64,000 nucleotides of DNA from Taenia hydatigena. Lineage: Eukaryota > Platyhelminthes > Cestoda > Cyclophyllidea > Taeniidae. The stretch spans positions 19,067,898-19,131,897 of the forward strand of contig JADWOT020000001.1 of NCBI GenBank assembly GCA_036345935.2, given 5' to 3'. The position numbers and the translations under genes were made by a program. Every line of letters begins with the position of its first letter. Positions within the stretch are counted from its first letter, which is position 1. Positions 46,736 to 57,384 of the stretch are shown piece by piece. Under the pieces are notes generated by a model that made no database searches, was not told the origin of the DNA, and saw only the letters and a list, made by a program, of their open reading frames with translations.

Positions 46736-47659
46736 CTGACTGGAAGACCAGCTAGCACACACGTCGTCATTGTGAGTAGCCATGCAGGATCATCGAGTAC
46801 TTCGAAATGTTGTTTGCTGAATCGGAAGTGAGGTAATCAATGAGATAGAGCACCGCCTTCACCAACTCTAGCAGACTGTAACAGCTGTGTGTTAGGCAAG
46901 CCAAACGGATAGGTAAGCTAAAATACACACAATCTATTCCCTTCTTTCAGCTCAAAATTTTGACTGTAACCAAACTTTCAAACCCTTCAACTGCTACCCG
47001 GACTCAAACTTCGCAAACTGAAATAATGAAATGTTCCGTTTCCAGTGTTTGCCTCATGAAATCTTTGGCTTTTTTTGCGAAATGCCCTGATCATTGCTCT
47101 CAAACATTGTTTACATGAATTTTAATGCACGTGGATTTGCTCACCTATGCCAGTGGTCAAGAAAGCTTAAACGTATGGAACCATCTGACGGATCGATGTT
47201 GGGATGAAATATGGGTGAGTCAAACGACACCTCAGACCTGACCTTGATCTGATATTAAACACTTTTCATTCAAAGTGCGCTCTGTGCTGTGACGATCACG
47301 AAGTTATAGCAATATTTCTGATGACATGCGGGTCGCCGACAATGTCTGGTCTCATTTGTGTGTTTCAAGCATTCCACAAGGCCAGTTTCGGTTCGCATTT
47401 TTCAAATAAGAGATCTAAGCCTTATCAACTACCTTTTACCAAATATAAGTAATAAAAGAAATTTAATGAAATTCCGCGTAAAGAAATTTAATGAGGATAA
47501 AGTGTTGCCTGACTCCTTATACACCACTGAGGCCTAATTTCGTCCCATTCCTGGGCAAAAGCTGAGAGTCATACCTCAGCTCGTAAAGATATGCAGGCAT
47601 TCATTGCTGTGACGAAAGTGGGCTTTTACGAAACCCATTAAGTCTCTGTCAATGCATAC

Positions 47660-47800
47660 GAAATCCTGAATTGAAAGTCCAATTGCAAAACCTCAAAACA
47701 GACACTTGTATAGAATTTGTCTGTCAAGTCTTTGTTGCCTTGAACTTCACGCAATTCATTGCACATAGTGCCAAGATGCGATGCCACTTGTTCTTTAATC
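47660..47800 (-). CDS. exon of unknown minus-strand gene
   Basis: Acceptor CCTCCTTCTCGCATTTATGCCGAG (pyrimidine-rich) at 47801; donor GATTTC-GTATGC after 47660. The 141 nt read IKEQVASHLGTMCNELREVQ then GNKDLTDKFYTSVCFEVLQL, a clear helical protein. Start and end phases are both 2, and the end fits the start of 46735-46555. The three exons here would give about 170 residues without a break. Longer read-through frames exist on both strands (47934-47638 minus; 47671-47919 plus), but only this reading has good sites at both ends. No family is recognised; helical-repeat scaffold proteins are one possibility. Confidence 0.55.
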
Positions 47801-47934
47801 CTCGGCATAAATGCGAGAAGGAGGATAAGGTACACTTCGAGCCCGGTGTTTATAACAAGAGTGCAGAAATTTATTTGGTTCGCACTGGAAAGTTTAGTAT
47901 GCACATGCATTCCAAATAAGGGAAGGAATGCCAT

Positions 47935-48717
47935 CGGTTCAAAAGTGTGGGCCGAGCGAGAGGTTTTTATGATGCCAAATCTATCTTGTATTATTGCAAA
48001 ATCTCTTCAAAATGTGCGCGTAATCCTAACAATTTCTTCGCGTTTCCATAGGATTTGGTCAGCCAGACATTGAAGAGGCCACGAGGCAGGATACTTAGCA
48101 AACAGAAGATGCTTTAGTCAGTTCAATTTGCCGTTTTCCTAGATCATGGTAATTATACTATATTTGAGTCGTTGACAGATATACATTGAACATTCTCTGC
48201 AGCTATTATCCATAGCAAAAGCTAAGCTACACTTCCATGGTGTTAACATTTACTTCAAGACATTTCATTGAATACAGTCAGAGGTACACGACCTTGCTTT
48301 AGCTTAACTATGCGATACATTCAGAAAGCGGTCACATAGGTGAAATGTTATTTTCCTTTCTTACAACCATTGGAGAACGTTTTGTGCAGGCTCGTTAGTT
48401 ATACGATGAACGCAATAAGTCTGCAACCGTCATCATCTAAACACATTTTGCTTCGTGGATACCCAAGTTTGTTTTCTTAGTCAATATCCGGCATTTTACG
48501 AAAATCATAGGTCTCTTGCTTAACTTATAGGAAATGAGACAAGTACTTGGCGGCTGCAAGTGACCTCCTCCAATTTGTGTCTAGAGTGGCACAACCGGTT
48601 TCATTATCGCACAGTCTTTAAGGTAGAAGTCGTAATTACGCATGATGCTAGATTTCGAATCACAGGAAAAACAAGCAGCGAGCTAATCGCGTTGCTTAAA
48701 TTTTCTATTATAAGCAT
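47935..48717. other. intergenic, no gene recognised
   Basis: Lies between the 3' end of the gene at 49265-48722 and the first supported exon of the 47.8-kb gene. No frame is supported. Upstream exons of the latter could be here. Confidence 0.35.
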
Positions 48718-48723
48718 TTATTC
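48718..48723 (-). terminator. poly(A) signal AATAAA overlapping stop
   Basis: On the minus strand the sequence TGAATAAATG places AATAAA directly on the stop of the three-exon gene. It fits a very short 3' UTR. Confidence 0.45.
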
Positions 48724-49265
48724 AGTGGTTTGATTTGCATCTAGATCGATATATTCTGCTTATTAGTGCCTCGTTACATAGGTCCATCCAGGTTTCTTTC
48801 AATGGGCAATTATTGACAAAACTGACCAAAATCATCGGATCAAGAAGCCTTATTGTAAGTGCTGTGATTAATTCGAATGTGCTCCGGAGACCTGCACCGT
48901 AACACATGGTGCTGCATAACATTTAAAGTTCCAAATTTTCCTCACGCATGGATAATTAGTGTATTTCAGCACAGGGACAATCATGTTTTTCTGATAACAT
49001 TTCAAAAGTTAGCATTGATCGGCCAATATACGCACATGAAAATGAAAGCCCATGTGTCGCATCACTTCCACCGACCTCCGTCGTACTGCTGTTTGGCGAA
49101 AATACGCCGTCGCCGTTATAAGTGCTCAATACATCGAGTCTGATTGCTGGAAAAGCTCACAGGCAATTAATATATTAAAATTCCGCACGCTCAGTCAAGA
49201 ACGATTGCTGTAATAACAAAATTACCGTTGGCTCCACAATTCAAAATGTCTTTGTCGACAAAAAC
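48722..49265 (-). CDS. three-exon gene (or gene end), unknown protein, at least 106 aa
   Basis: Exons 49265-49226, 49146-49036 and 48891-48722 join in phase 1 at both introns (79 and 144 nt). Donors are CAACG-GTAATT and TTCAT-GTGCGT; acceptors are GAGCTTTTCCAG and TTACGGTGCAG. The product reads VFVDKDILNCGANA, then IRLDVLSTYNGDGVFSPNSS and a Ser/Thr-rich part, then STFELITALTIRLLDPMILV and a basic C-terminus ending RSRCKSNH. AATAAA (48718-48723) overlaps the TGA stop. The hydrophobic stretch in exon 3 is too short and polar-flanked to be a sure membrane segment. The first exon has no ATG, so a start exon is missing or lies upstream. No family is recognised. It runs head to head with the ankyrin gene, which starts about 250 bp away. 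Confidence 0.55.
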
Positions 49266-49557
49266 CTACTTCAGCTTGTTTTATTTTAGCATGTTAGAGG
49301 TCATTGCGGTAAACGGATGTCAAATGATTTGAATTTTGATCAGTTTATTCATGAGTGCATCTCAGTATAAGTGGCTCCAGGGTTTATATAAATCTTCAAT
49401 TTCATATATAGGTCGCTTCTATGTTTGCTGCGACATTGTCTTTTTAATGAAACGGTTTAATTGTCTACTATCGCGATTTCAATTTGGTACGGTTATATTT
49501 AACAGAAATTTTTGCAGGGGTTTTCTTCACTGCTTTTCTACTTTAAAGGATAGACGA
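49266..49557. promoter_or_regulatory. divergent intergenic region with plus-strand 5' acceptor
   Basis: This separates the first seen exon of the minus-strand gene from the ankyrin start codon. On the plus strand TTTTTGCAG ends at 49517, 40 nt before the ATG. It could be the end of a 5' UTR intron or a spliced-leader trans-splice site. If both genes start here, the region would hold a bidirectional promoter. Promoter function is inferred from arrangement only. Confidence 0.3.
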
Positions 49558-52086
49558 ATGGATACCGCCCCTATAGATGGTGGCATCACTTCAGTTACCT
49601 TGTCTCAAGCAGTAGAAAATAATCTGCTCTCGGTTGCAAGGCAGCTACTGGAAAACGGCATGTGTTGTCCTGAACTCTTCGCAATCGACTAACCCTATCA
49701 TTCCTTATTCGACACGAAATGACTAACAAGGCCCACACTTTCCATTTTATTAATCCGTGCATAACACTTGCGCAGCTAGCCAAGCATAGTGCCTGTTGCC
49801 AGGCAATAGTATTATCAACTATAACGCTCAATTCTGTTATCATTCTTAAGGAAACATCGCCTGTCCAACATGGGTAAACCAGTCCACGCATCTGATCCAA
49901 CATTACTTTACATTGTCTAGGCTGATCCCAATGTGCATACAGAAGATTCCATGACGACTCCACTCATAGAAGCTACATCAATGGGTAACATAGAGATGAT
50001 GCAGCTCCTCCTCGATAATGGGGCTCACACTCACCTGTGTGATTACATTGGCAACACGCCCCTCCACTGGGCGGCAAGGAAAGGCAATTTAGCCGCCGTC
50101 ACTCTGCTGTGTAAATCTGACAGCACAGCCAACATAAAAAATAATAGCCACCAAACACCGCTAATGGAAGCCCGTACACATGGTCACTCTGATGTTGTGC
50201 AATACTTGCTTTCGCTCGAGGCCCATGAGGAAGTTCAATCAACTGATGAACGTGGATCTACACTAGTTCCTGCTAATATTGTGGCACGTGACATCGTTAT
50301 TTCCTTTGCATCTAATCTTCTTTCTTAGTTACCCTATGATATGATGCCCCAGAATTTCACGCATTTAGAGGTAACATAACTTGACTTCGAATTCAATCAA
50401 CCCTCCCTTATGTTGCCGATAAGTGATCCAATGTATCGAAGCAAAATAATGAGCATGTTATTTTATTCAAATCAAATTTTTCTTTTACAGCACACACGCA
50501 GATCGGACGATAAGGAAGATGAGGAAATTAGAAGTGATGTGCCACAAACTCTCTTTCAAGCCATAATTCATAACAATATTGCTGCTATGAAGCGTTTGTT
50601 GGAGAGCGATGTAAGTCGCATTTGGTATTCGTGATCTCCTGTGCTGTAAAATAAAATAGACGCCACCAAATTACGGAGATAAATTTGTGGTTAGTTAAAA
50701 TTATTTATGACAAGAAGAGTTAAAGCAATATCTTAAGGGCAGCAAAGCCGAACTTGTTCCGTGCACTCGTAATATAGGGTAAATGCGACTGACAAATGTA
50801 GGATTAGCCATTTTCATTCTCAGGCGGATCCTAACGAAAGCGATGGGAAGTTGTGGTGTCCTCCACTTCATTTGGCAGCGTATAAGGGAGATCAAGACGC
50901 ATTGAAGATCCTCCTTGAGCATGGCGCCTCGGTTTCTTGCACTGACAAGATCATGAACACCGTGCTTCACTGCGCAGCCACAAAAGACCACCTGCCGTGT
51001 GTACGAATACTTCTTAAACATGGAGCTCGCCCCGATGTGCAAAACTTGTATGGTCGGACACCTTTGGATAGAGCCGTTCGTTACAACCACATGAATGTTG
51101 TTCGGTGTCTCGTCTTTCATGGTGTCGATGAGGGCTCCAAACTGAATGAAAGAAACCAATCTGCGCTTACTCTTGCTCATGTCGAGGTATGTGTTCTGCA
51201 TTGGATTTATGACATTCGCGGAGGCAACGGCTTTACTCGTTGCCAGCACAACTGCGTATAAGAATAATTTTGCGCACTGCATACTCTCAAAATGGTAAGA
51301 AATGCAATGGACTATCGAATAAATAGGGCGATACCTCACGACGTATTTATGTGCAGGTTTATTCCTTGTACAAATAGGGAGACTACGAAATGGCAAAATT
51401 CATTTTGGCGACCACCCGTTCCTCCTCTTCGCGAAGCAGATGCCTGCAAGTTGCACTTGAGCATGCTACCTTAAACGGCCACCTGCTACTATTGCAAATG
51501 TTACTCATGCATGGAGCTGACATCAACTATTCTGATTTCTCTATTGATCCACCAATTTTTGCAGCAATTAGAGGCCGCCACCTGCCTGCTATTCAATACT
51601 TTCTATCAAAAGGAGCTAATATCGAACAGAAGGACAGTGAGGGCTGGACGCCACTTATGCTAACCGCCAAGGTTGGTGACGTAAAAATAGTTGACCATCT
51701 TTTGGACGCTGGTAAGTGGTTGTTTTTGCACAGCCATAGTGTTTGCTAAGCCACAAATTTCCTTAATTATTAAAGAGTATCCCTATAAGGATAACATCGA
51801 TTTTTCGTATCTGTGCAACAATAAAGCAGCGCCATCATTGATTCCAACCATCTGTTTATGCAAACAGCCTCTTAATCATCCCCATCTTTGCTTTATTACC
51901 AACAATGTGTTATTTATAACTCCCTTGTGCTCAGGAGCTGATGTCAATGCGACAATTGAAGGGAATATGACAGCTTTTCTAATTGCCAATGATCATGGCC
52001 ACGGGAAAATATGTGAAAAGATCTCAAGTGCTGTAGAACGTTGTAATAACCACAAATTATGTCCTGCTTCTTGGCTATACTGTTAA
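49558..52086 (+). CDS. ankyrin-repeat protein, seven exons, about 490 aa
   Basis: Exons: 49558-49659, 49921-about 50280, 50329-50370, 50491-50610, 50824-51186, 51378-51711, 51935-52086. Introns 3 to 6 have good sites and matching phases (GAG-GTAACA, GAT-GTAAGT, GAG-GTATGT, CTG-GTAAGT; acceptors TTTTACAG, CATTCTCAG, CAAATAG, GTGCTCAG). The product is almost wholly ankyrin repeats, about 11, with typical TPLHWAA, NTVLHCAA and TPLMLTA cores and LL-x2-GA-D turns. Ankyrin repeats bind proteins; no catalytic domain is visible, so partner and role are unknown. Twice a short exon ends in LLEN-G or LLESD and the next starts ADPN, showing internal exon duplication. The exon 1 donor is odd: the expected position reads GGC-ATGTGT, with no in-phase GT. 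The exon 2 donor is weak and its place uncertain. Stop is TAA 52084-52086. Two decayed copies lie at 38.4 and 60.4 kb. Confidence 0.8.
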
Positions 52087-52097
52087 ACACCATAATC

Positions 52098-52331
52098 ATG
52101 GCGAGCGGATTTAGCAAATGTGCCAATGAAACCCAATTTTATTTGCTATACTTGTTCATCGTTTTGGGACTTTGCTGGATGATTGATGCGATAGCAGTAG
52201 CGTATTCGCCTATTTATTTTGCTTACGTGTTTTGGAGGCCAGTTATGAAGATGGCAGTCGAATTCGTAAAAGTCAAGAGGCTTCTTCCCTTGACTGGAAG
52301 AATTTTTGAGCCACAAGTCATCACCAAATAA
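52098..52331 (+). CDS. small membrane-protein frame, 77 aa, or alternative ankyrin-gene tail
   Basis: This ATG-to-TAA frame starts 12 nt after the ankyrin stop. It begins MASGFSKCANETQ, has a long hydrophobic region with LYLFIVLGLCWMIDAIAVAY and YFAYVFWR (one or two membrane spans), then a basic tail. An AATAAA overlaps its stop (52327-52332). It could be the second gene of a tight pair, or the true C-terminus of the ankyrin protein reached by a splice I could not place: the usable donors (phase 0 or 1) do not fit the available AG sites (which need phase 2). The decayed copies of the ankyrin gene do not extend into it. No family is recognised. Confidence 0.4.
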   Translation: MASGFSKCANETQFYLLYLFIVLGLCWMIDAIAVAYSPIYFAYVFWRPVMKMAVEFVKVKRLLPLTGRIFEPQVITK

Positions 52332-52401
52332 ATGAATGCAGTCGGGTAAATTTATTTTTGGTAATCTTCAGTAGCAATTGTCGTAATTGTATTCACGACA
52401 G

Positions 52402-52946
52402 GCCGATGAACATTGAGCAGATGTCTTCCAAGTTAGCTGATCGAGGTGTGTTTACGAGATGTGGCTTTGGGGGTGCTTTGCAAATAAACTTATCAAGCAC
52501 GTGTTTACGGTTAGAGACAACTGGCTGGAATCAATCAGCCTCTTGGCATTCGCCTGAAGAAAGTCGAGCTACAATGCTCTGTTGAAATTTATCCTACGTA
52601 AATCACTTTCTTTAAATATTTATGAAAAATAGGGAACAAACGTCCCCGTTCTCCTTTTGGTCTATTTACCTGTTTTAAACAGTCTTTTGGCTGCATCACT
52701 AGGATCAGGTAGTTATCGTCTCATCAGATTCGCATAGAGTTGAGCCACAGGGAACTCAGCCTACCATAACGCGTTTTGTTAAATTTCTCGCAACAAGTAC
52801 CTGCCTTCAATTTTCAGTGAAGAGTCGAGATAAGCTGGTGCAATATTGCTTCAAGTTGGTGTTTGGAATGATGCGGCTAATACCGCGAGAGGAAATAGAC
52901 TCCGCCAATGAGCACAAAGAAGCTGAGGCATCCTTTGGCATGGCAG
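52402..52946 (+). CDS. candidate two-exon gene start, unknown (weak PEX11-like look)
   Basis: After an acceptor (ATTCACGACAG at 52401), ATG 52406 opens MNIEQMSSKLADR to a CGAG-GTGTGT donor (52446). A second exon, 52818-52946, follows CTTCAATTTTCAG and joins in phase 1, giving RVKSRDKLVQYCFKLVFG, then MMRLIPREEIDSANEHKEAE and a GGCAG-GTTAGA donor, phase 1. Exon 2 is clearly coding-like. The RDKLVQY-x2-KL pattern recalls the N-terminus of PEX11-type peroxisome proteins, but the spacing is shorter than in that family, so I make no assignment. A phase-compatible later exon could be 54537-54676. Confidence 0.4.
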
Positions 52947-54536
52947 GTTAGAGTAGAGGGTCAACTTGATAGTGTTAATCATTATTAAATGATCCTATGT
53001 GCGGGAAAGCGCACGGATGTTGCTAGTAGTACGGCAGAATCCTCGTTAATCTCGTTCATTTGGTTGCTTAAATCTTTAAGGAACAGATTTATTTGGTAAT
53101 CTTTAGCTTGGTGAATGCAATTCTGGATGCTTACGTTTCGAACTCTAGTCTACCTCAAGGAGAGCTAACGATGTCCTCATTGCTGGCTTTTCGTTCGCCG
53201 AATGCTTCTCACCTAAGGAGCACTTTTACTAGCGCACGCATCACCTGAGTATCAGCGGCGACTTAGGTCCCTACTTTTAGCTTAAGTTGCGGAGCAGCGT
53301 GATTCCTATATTTTTTTCCACGTCCGCTCCATAGTTTGGTGTTATTAGCGATTTCTACCTAATTGACCAGGTTAAATTATCGATATTTTCTAAATACTTC
53401 TTAACCTTGTAAATCCTCTAATTTATACAAGAGTCGTTATTACAAGCCCATTCAGACGATGATTGACAAAATTTTCACTAAGCAATTTTGTGCGTCCCAT
53501 CAGCAAGGCAAAGATTGAAATCGCATAATCCGATGACATGGCCCTTCGGAATTCCGCATATAACTCCCCCAATCTGCCCTTGAAGAAAGTTCACAATGTT
53601 CCTGTTGCTTTATGGAAGCAATGTGTCACCTTTGCTCCGATTGAAAGTCGCTGCAATCAAAATATTCAAATTGAGCAGCTTTGCAGGCCAAATAACAGCC
53701 AATAAATCAGCCACACATTTAAGAATTTGGGGCATTGGTTTACCACACGTGTCAAATCGGATTTCTTGCCTTCCTTTAGATGGAGCGTACATTCTTAGAA
53801 CGATCTGTTATGGTGACCCACACTAGTGGAACGCGTTTTCGACGATTTGCGGCTCCCAATGGACTCTGACATCGAAAAAGAATAACCATTCTTTCGCAGT
53901 TGTACAATAAAGAGGCGAGTGTGAGTAGAGCGCATATTACAGGCCAATTCGTTAAAAATGAGTCGATATTTCCAATATTTGCGACAGAAGATGGGGTTTG
54001 TGCCAGTTGTTCTGATCATACATTTTGAGTGGGTCATGAACTTATTGGCCAAGTAAGTTTCCCAAGTCATACATGTGCTCACTTCAAATCGCGATCCGAT
54101 AAACTTCTTTTGCGGTTGAGAAGACGGCTTATCGCTAAATTAGGACAAGAAAATCCGTTTGAGGCGGTTGACGACAAAACTAGATAAACTTAAATGCATT
54201 CAGACCCCTTTGCCAGGCTTAAGTGAACACCTCATCCCTTGAGTTACTCTGCGTAGACAAAAACCTGACTTGAAAAATCCTACCCATTCGCTAAACCCAG
54301 ACTAAATTTGCAACAAAAACGCTATATTTGGACTAAGACGGTGGGTGCTGGCGGCATAGGTGATGCGAGCACTATTCCATGGCAAATATACAGGCGTAGA
54401 GTCGTGGAATGTTAAAGTAGCTGAAGATGAGGCCAACGTCTCGACGGTTGTTGGGGACAAAAGGTATCAATGGGACAAGTCACCTATTTCAACAAGGGAT
54501 TCCTTTTAAAGTTACCACATTGCACACTTGTTACAG
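52947..54536. other. no firm gene
   Basis: Frames at 53596-53826 (plus) and 53792-53610 (minus) overlap on opposite strands. Acceptor-like sites exist, but no exon could be bounded at both ends. Confidence 0.3.
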
Positions 54537-54676
54537 GGGCATTTGCGGAATGTCGGTTCACTGCACTGTTAAAATGTGCCTCGAAACTAATGGCTGGCGT
54601 ACGCTTGGCGCAACTGAACAACAGCAGCATTGGCAGCAGTAGCACAGATTCGTTCAGGATCTGCATAGACAAATAG
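54537..54676 (+). CDS. candidate terminal exon, unknown
   Basis: Acceptor CACACTTGTTACAG, phase 1. The frame reads AFAECRFTALLKCASKLMAG then VRLAQLNNSSIGSSSTDS and stops at TAG. Its phase fits the donor at 52947, but the 1.6-kb intron is long for this window and other genes may lie between. Protein-like composition, no family. A weaker antisense frame overlaps. Confidence 0.35.
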
Positions 54677-56024
54677 GGCACGTAGGAAATGGAAAAGTAA
54701 AGAACAGATTAGTTAGCCTTTAGCCATCAAAGGGGAAATCACATTGTGCATTTTCCGTCTACTTAACGGTACCGCGGCAGATGCAAGGTCTCTACTTCAC
54801 AGTGGGGAGGCGCACCTCAACATGGTAGATAGATGACAGATAATATCGCGTATAATTAAGAGCTTTTCCAATGTCAAACCGTTAATCTTTATAAGTACTA
54901 CCTGAGTAGTAAGCCTTTTCTTCCACGCATCTAAGCCCTTCATTTGCGCCTTATTTGATCCTTTCTGTCTACTACGTCACAACGCAGGAACTGCAGCACC
55001 GTAACGCACCTTGAAGAATTACAGAGGTTTCAACAAACGCCTTAGCGACTGCTTTACTGATGGCAGTCTACACGAAGTGCATGTCCTTCGAACAGATTAA
55101 GAATAATGGAGCCCATATATATCCCACGTCTTTCCTTGTCCTCATTTTAGTGCCAGATTCTAAGTTTTTACCTATTTATATTTGGCGCCAACGGATTCAA
55201 ACCCAAATAAACATTCCTGCATCTGTCCAATCAAAAGGAGGCCAAAAAAATCAGTCCTAATCTCAGTGAAGTTCTGCGATGGCCTTATCAACCGAATCGG
55301 TGCATGGATGCTAAGTATGAACTTAATCGTTGGTAATTAATGAGATATTTTCTAAAAAAGATTTCATTCGCATTTAGTAAGAGGTAATGACAGTCATCAA
55401 AACATGGGATCACTTGACTGCAAGGCTGAATACCGGCAAGGCGATAAGATTCCTTGCTTGTAATACACAATAAAAGGTGGATTTTCTCATATGCTTACTC
55501 GTATAGGCTGCTCGAGTCTTACACAACTCATGATTTTGACAAGTTTTGCGAGCAGAGCTAGCTATGCTGTTATTTTTGGATTGACTAGTGTTGCCAGTTT
55601 TCTAATAATATAACCCACTTATTTTAAGGGTGTCTCAATTTCCCTGTAATTTACACAAAAATAGCAGACTTTTGTATAATTGGCCGTTTATGCAAGTCAC
55701 TCCATCAAATGTGCCGCACCGCTTTTGGCTAGTGGGCAACTACCCTGCCTTGCCTTTCTGGATGTAAAGAAGGAACATGTTGTCATTATTATAGTGGGTG
55801 ATGCTTACCACTGAAATGTGGTTCTCAGTTCTTATATTACGATTTCTGCATTAATTAATTTGCTTGTCAACCAGTATGTTCAGCGAAACGGCCACAATTA
55901 AAATCTATTAGCCTTGTAGAGGTGATCAACTTACAGCTTCTCATTTTATCATGCAATTCGTTTCTAAAACCCAAATTTTGGTCTAACACTAACACGTCCC
56001 TGTCTGTAACTTTACGTAATAGTC
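54677..56024. other. no firm gene
   Basis: One ATG frame at 55060-55260 (66 codons, MAVYTKCMSFEQIKNNGAH) is protein-like but unsupported. The rest is AT-rich. Confidence 0.3.
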
Positions 56025-56096
56025 TGGTGCTTAAAACAGTTAATGACCTTCTCTTAGACACGTGGAGTTATGAGGGTGCAGAGAATGGTTATGAGG
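56025..56096 (+). CDS. candidate small exon
   Basis: After CTTTACGTAATAG, 24 codons read VLKTVNDLLLDTWSYEGAEN and end at donor TATGAG-GTAATA in phase 0. Small, but bounded at both ends. The following exon at 56970 needs phase 1, so a direct join does not fit. Confidence 0.3.
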
Positions 56097-56969
56097 TAAT
56101 ACCTTCTACACTCTCCCTCCATATATTCTCTCTCCTTCCTCTCCTTCTGCTATTTCTAAGATAAAACGTACTTTCCTACGATCCTGTTTCGCTGTATGCT
56201 GTACAAAGCATGCGATTTAAGGTCTTGCGTCTTGTTTCTTTCCACTAATTTAAAGGACTTCCTGTCCTGTCTACCGACTACACATAATCGTTTGAGAGAG
56301 GTCTGTAGTGCTGAGTGGCCTCGAGCAGACAGAGCTTGGCAATAATTGCTGATAAGTATGCATCAAATGCATGGTAGGGTCTCTAGTTTACCACAAACGA
56401 GGCAGTAAAGGGTCTACTTAACAGTAAAATACAAAGCGTAATTCTGTTCAAAGCTTGAATCAGGACAGAATTCAAAAGCTATGCGGTAGTTAACCACACC
56501 GCAATATCTTAGCTTACACGCTACGCAGGCTCAAGCTTAGTGTAGGAGTAGCAGCAAATCCAAACGGCGCTGTCGTGCTACTGGACAAATGCGTTTGCGT
56601 TCTTTATACTGCACGGATATGGACAACCGCATGCATCCAGCACACCCTGCAAATTGAAGCAGTTCATCTTAGTTGTCTTGATTAAAATCTGCATCCAAAA
56701 TCTACTCGCTGCTTCTTTAAGTTATTTTGGTGAGATCACTCATAAACAAAATATGGAGGCGTCTGGAGCTCTAAGGAAGGATGACCACAGGAGTGACAGA
56801 CATATTACTCAAGTGGCGTCCTAGTGGGGTCCTAGATCACACATAAGTGAGTGATTGGGACAGCAAAATTACTTGTATTTTATGCTCAATATTTGTAACA
56901 GAGCAAGAGCTTTACTTGGTATGTGCATTTCTTAGAATAAATAAATTAATTTTTGAGATCATTCATTAG

Positions 56970-57211
56970 GGTTTGACAAACAGACGGAATCTGAGCTGCT
57001 TTACAAGCTTTGTCGTGCACTTGGATGCTCTCTTCCTTTTCAGTTCCGCGAGCCTATTATTAGAAAGGCACGCAGGCGGGCAGACATTCGAGCGAATGTG
57101 GAAAAGTGTGTTAACCTAGTGAAAGGCATGAGGCAAGAGGAGAGAGAAATAAGTGCAATGTGCAACGTGTGCACCACATCTCAGTGGACCAGAGATGATA
57201 TAATTAAGTGA
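56970..57211 (+). CDS. candidate exon, basic helical protein, unknown
   Basis: The frame opens after TTCATTAG at 56969 and runs 79 codons to TGA 57209-57211. It reads FDKQTESELLYKLCRALGCS, then REPIIRKARRRADIRANVEK and NLVKGMRQEEREISAMCNVC. It is rich in Arg, Lys and Glu, typical of a long helix or nucleic-acid-binding segment. A strong internal acceptor (TCTCTTCCTTTTCAG before FREPII) offers a shorter version in the same frame. No family is recognised. One Cys-x2-Cys pair near the end is not enough to call a zinc site. Confidence 0.45.
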
Positions 57212-57228
57212 CCATTTATTTGCTGAAG

Positions 57229-57384
57229 TGGTTGTACAACAGAGAACAAGGTAACACTGGCAATTTGATGGTCGGCAGAGAGTTAGAGGGACTGGAAGGA
57301 GCTGCGATTAAAGAGAGTGTACCAGCGCAAAGCGATTCGCAAAGGCTGCTGCAGCTTTTGTTCTACCCACCTAACATAGGCTAA
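57229..57384 (+). CDS. candidate two exons with a 36-nt intron, unknown
   Basis: Reading WLYNREQ up to donor ACAAG-GTAACA (57251), then a 36-nt intron ending GAGAGTTAG, then EGLEGAAIKESVPAQSDSQR and LLQLLFYPPNIG with stop TAA 57382-57384. The join in phase 1 restores a Glu codon. The tiny intron size is characteristic of some flatworm genes (established for cestodes and schistosomes). It lies just after the exon at 56970-57211, with which it may share a gene. Another candidate, 57472-57520, reads LKAKEAIERSLIEEAG up to a GGCAG-GTTTGC donor. Confidence 0.4.
   Translation, partial: WLYNREQGNTGNLMVGRELEGLEGAAIKESVPAQSDSQRLLQLLFYPPNIG

Noticed and set aside
47520..47610. A 24-nt intron joining two short coding-like pieces on the minus strand
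   Set aside because: Too short for normal splicing. The direct join from 47660 to 46735 already fits in phase.
50701..51396. 231-codon minus-strand frame, the longest in the window
   Set aside because: It lies antisense to ankyrin exon 4 and flanking introns, with Cys/Arg/Ile-rich shadow composition. The plus strand there has ankyrin repeats and matching splice sites.
52818..52946. Firm PEX11 assignment
   Set aside because: The RDKL-x-QY pattern is suggestive, but the spacing is three residues shorter than usual in that family and no other PEX11 feature was found.
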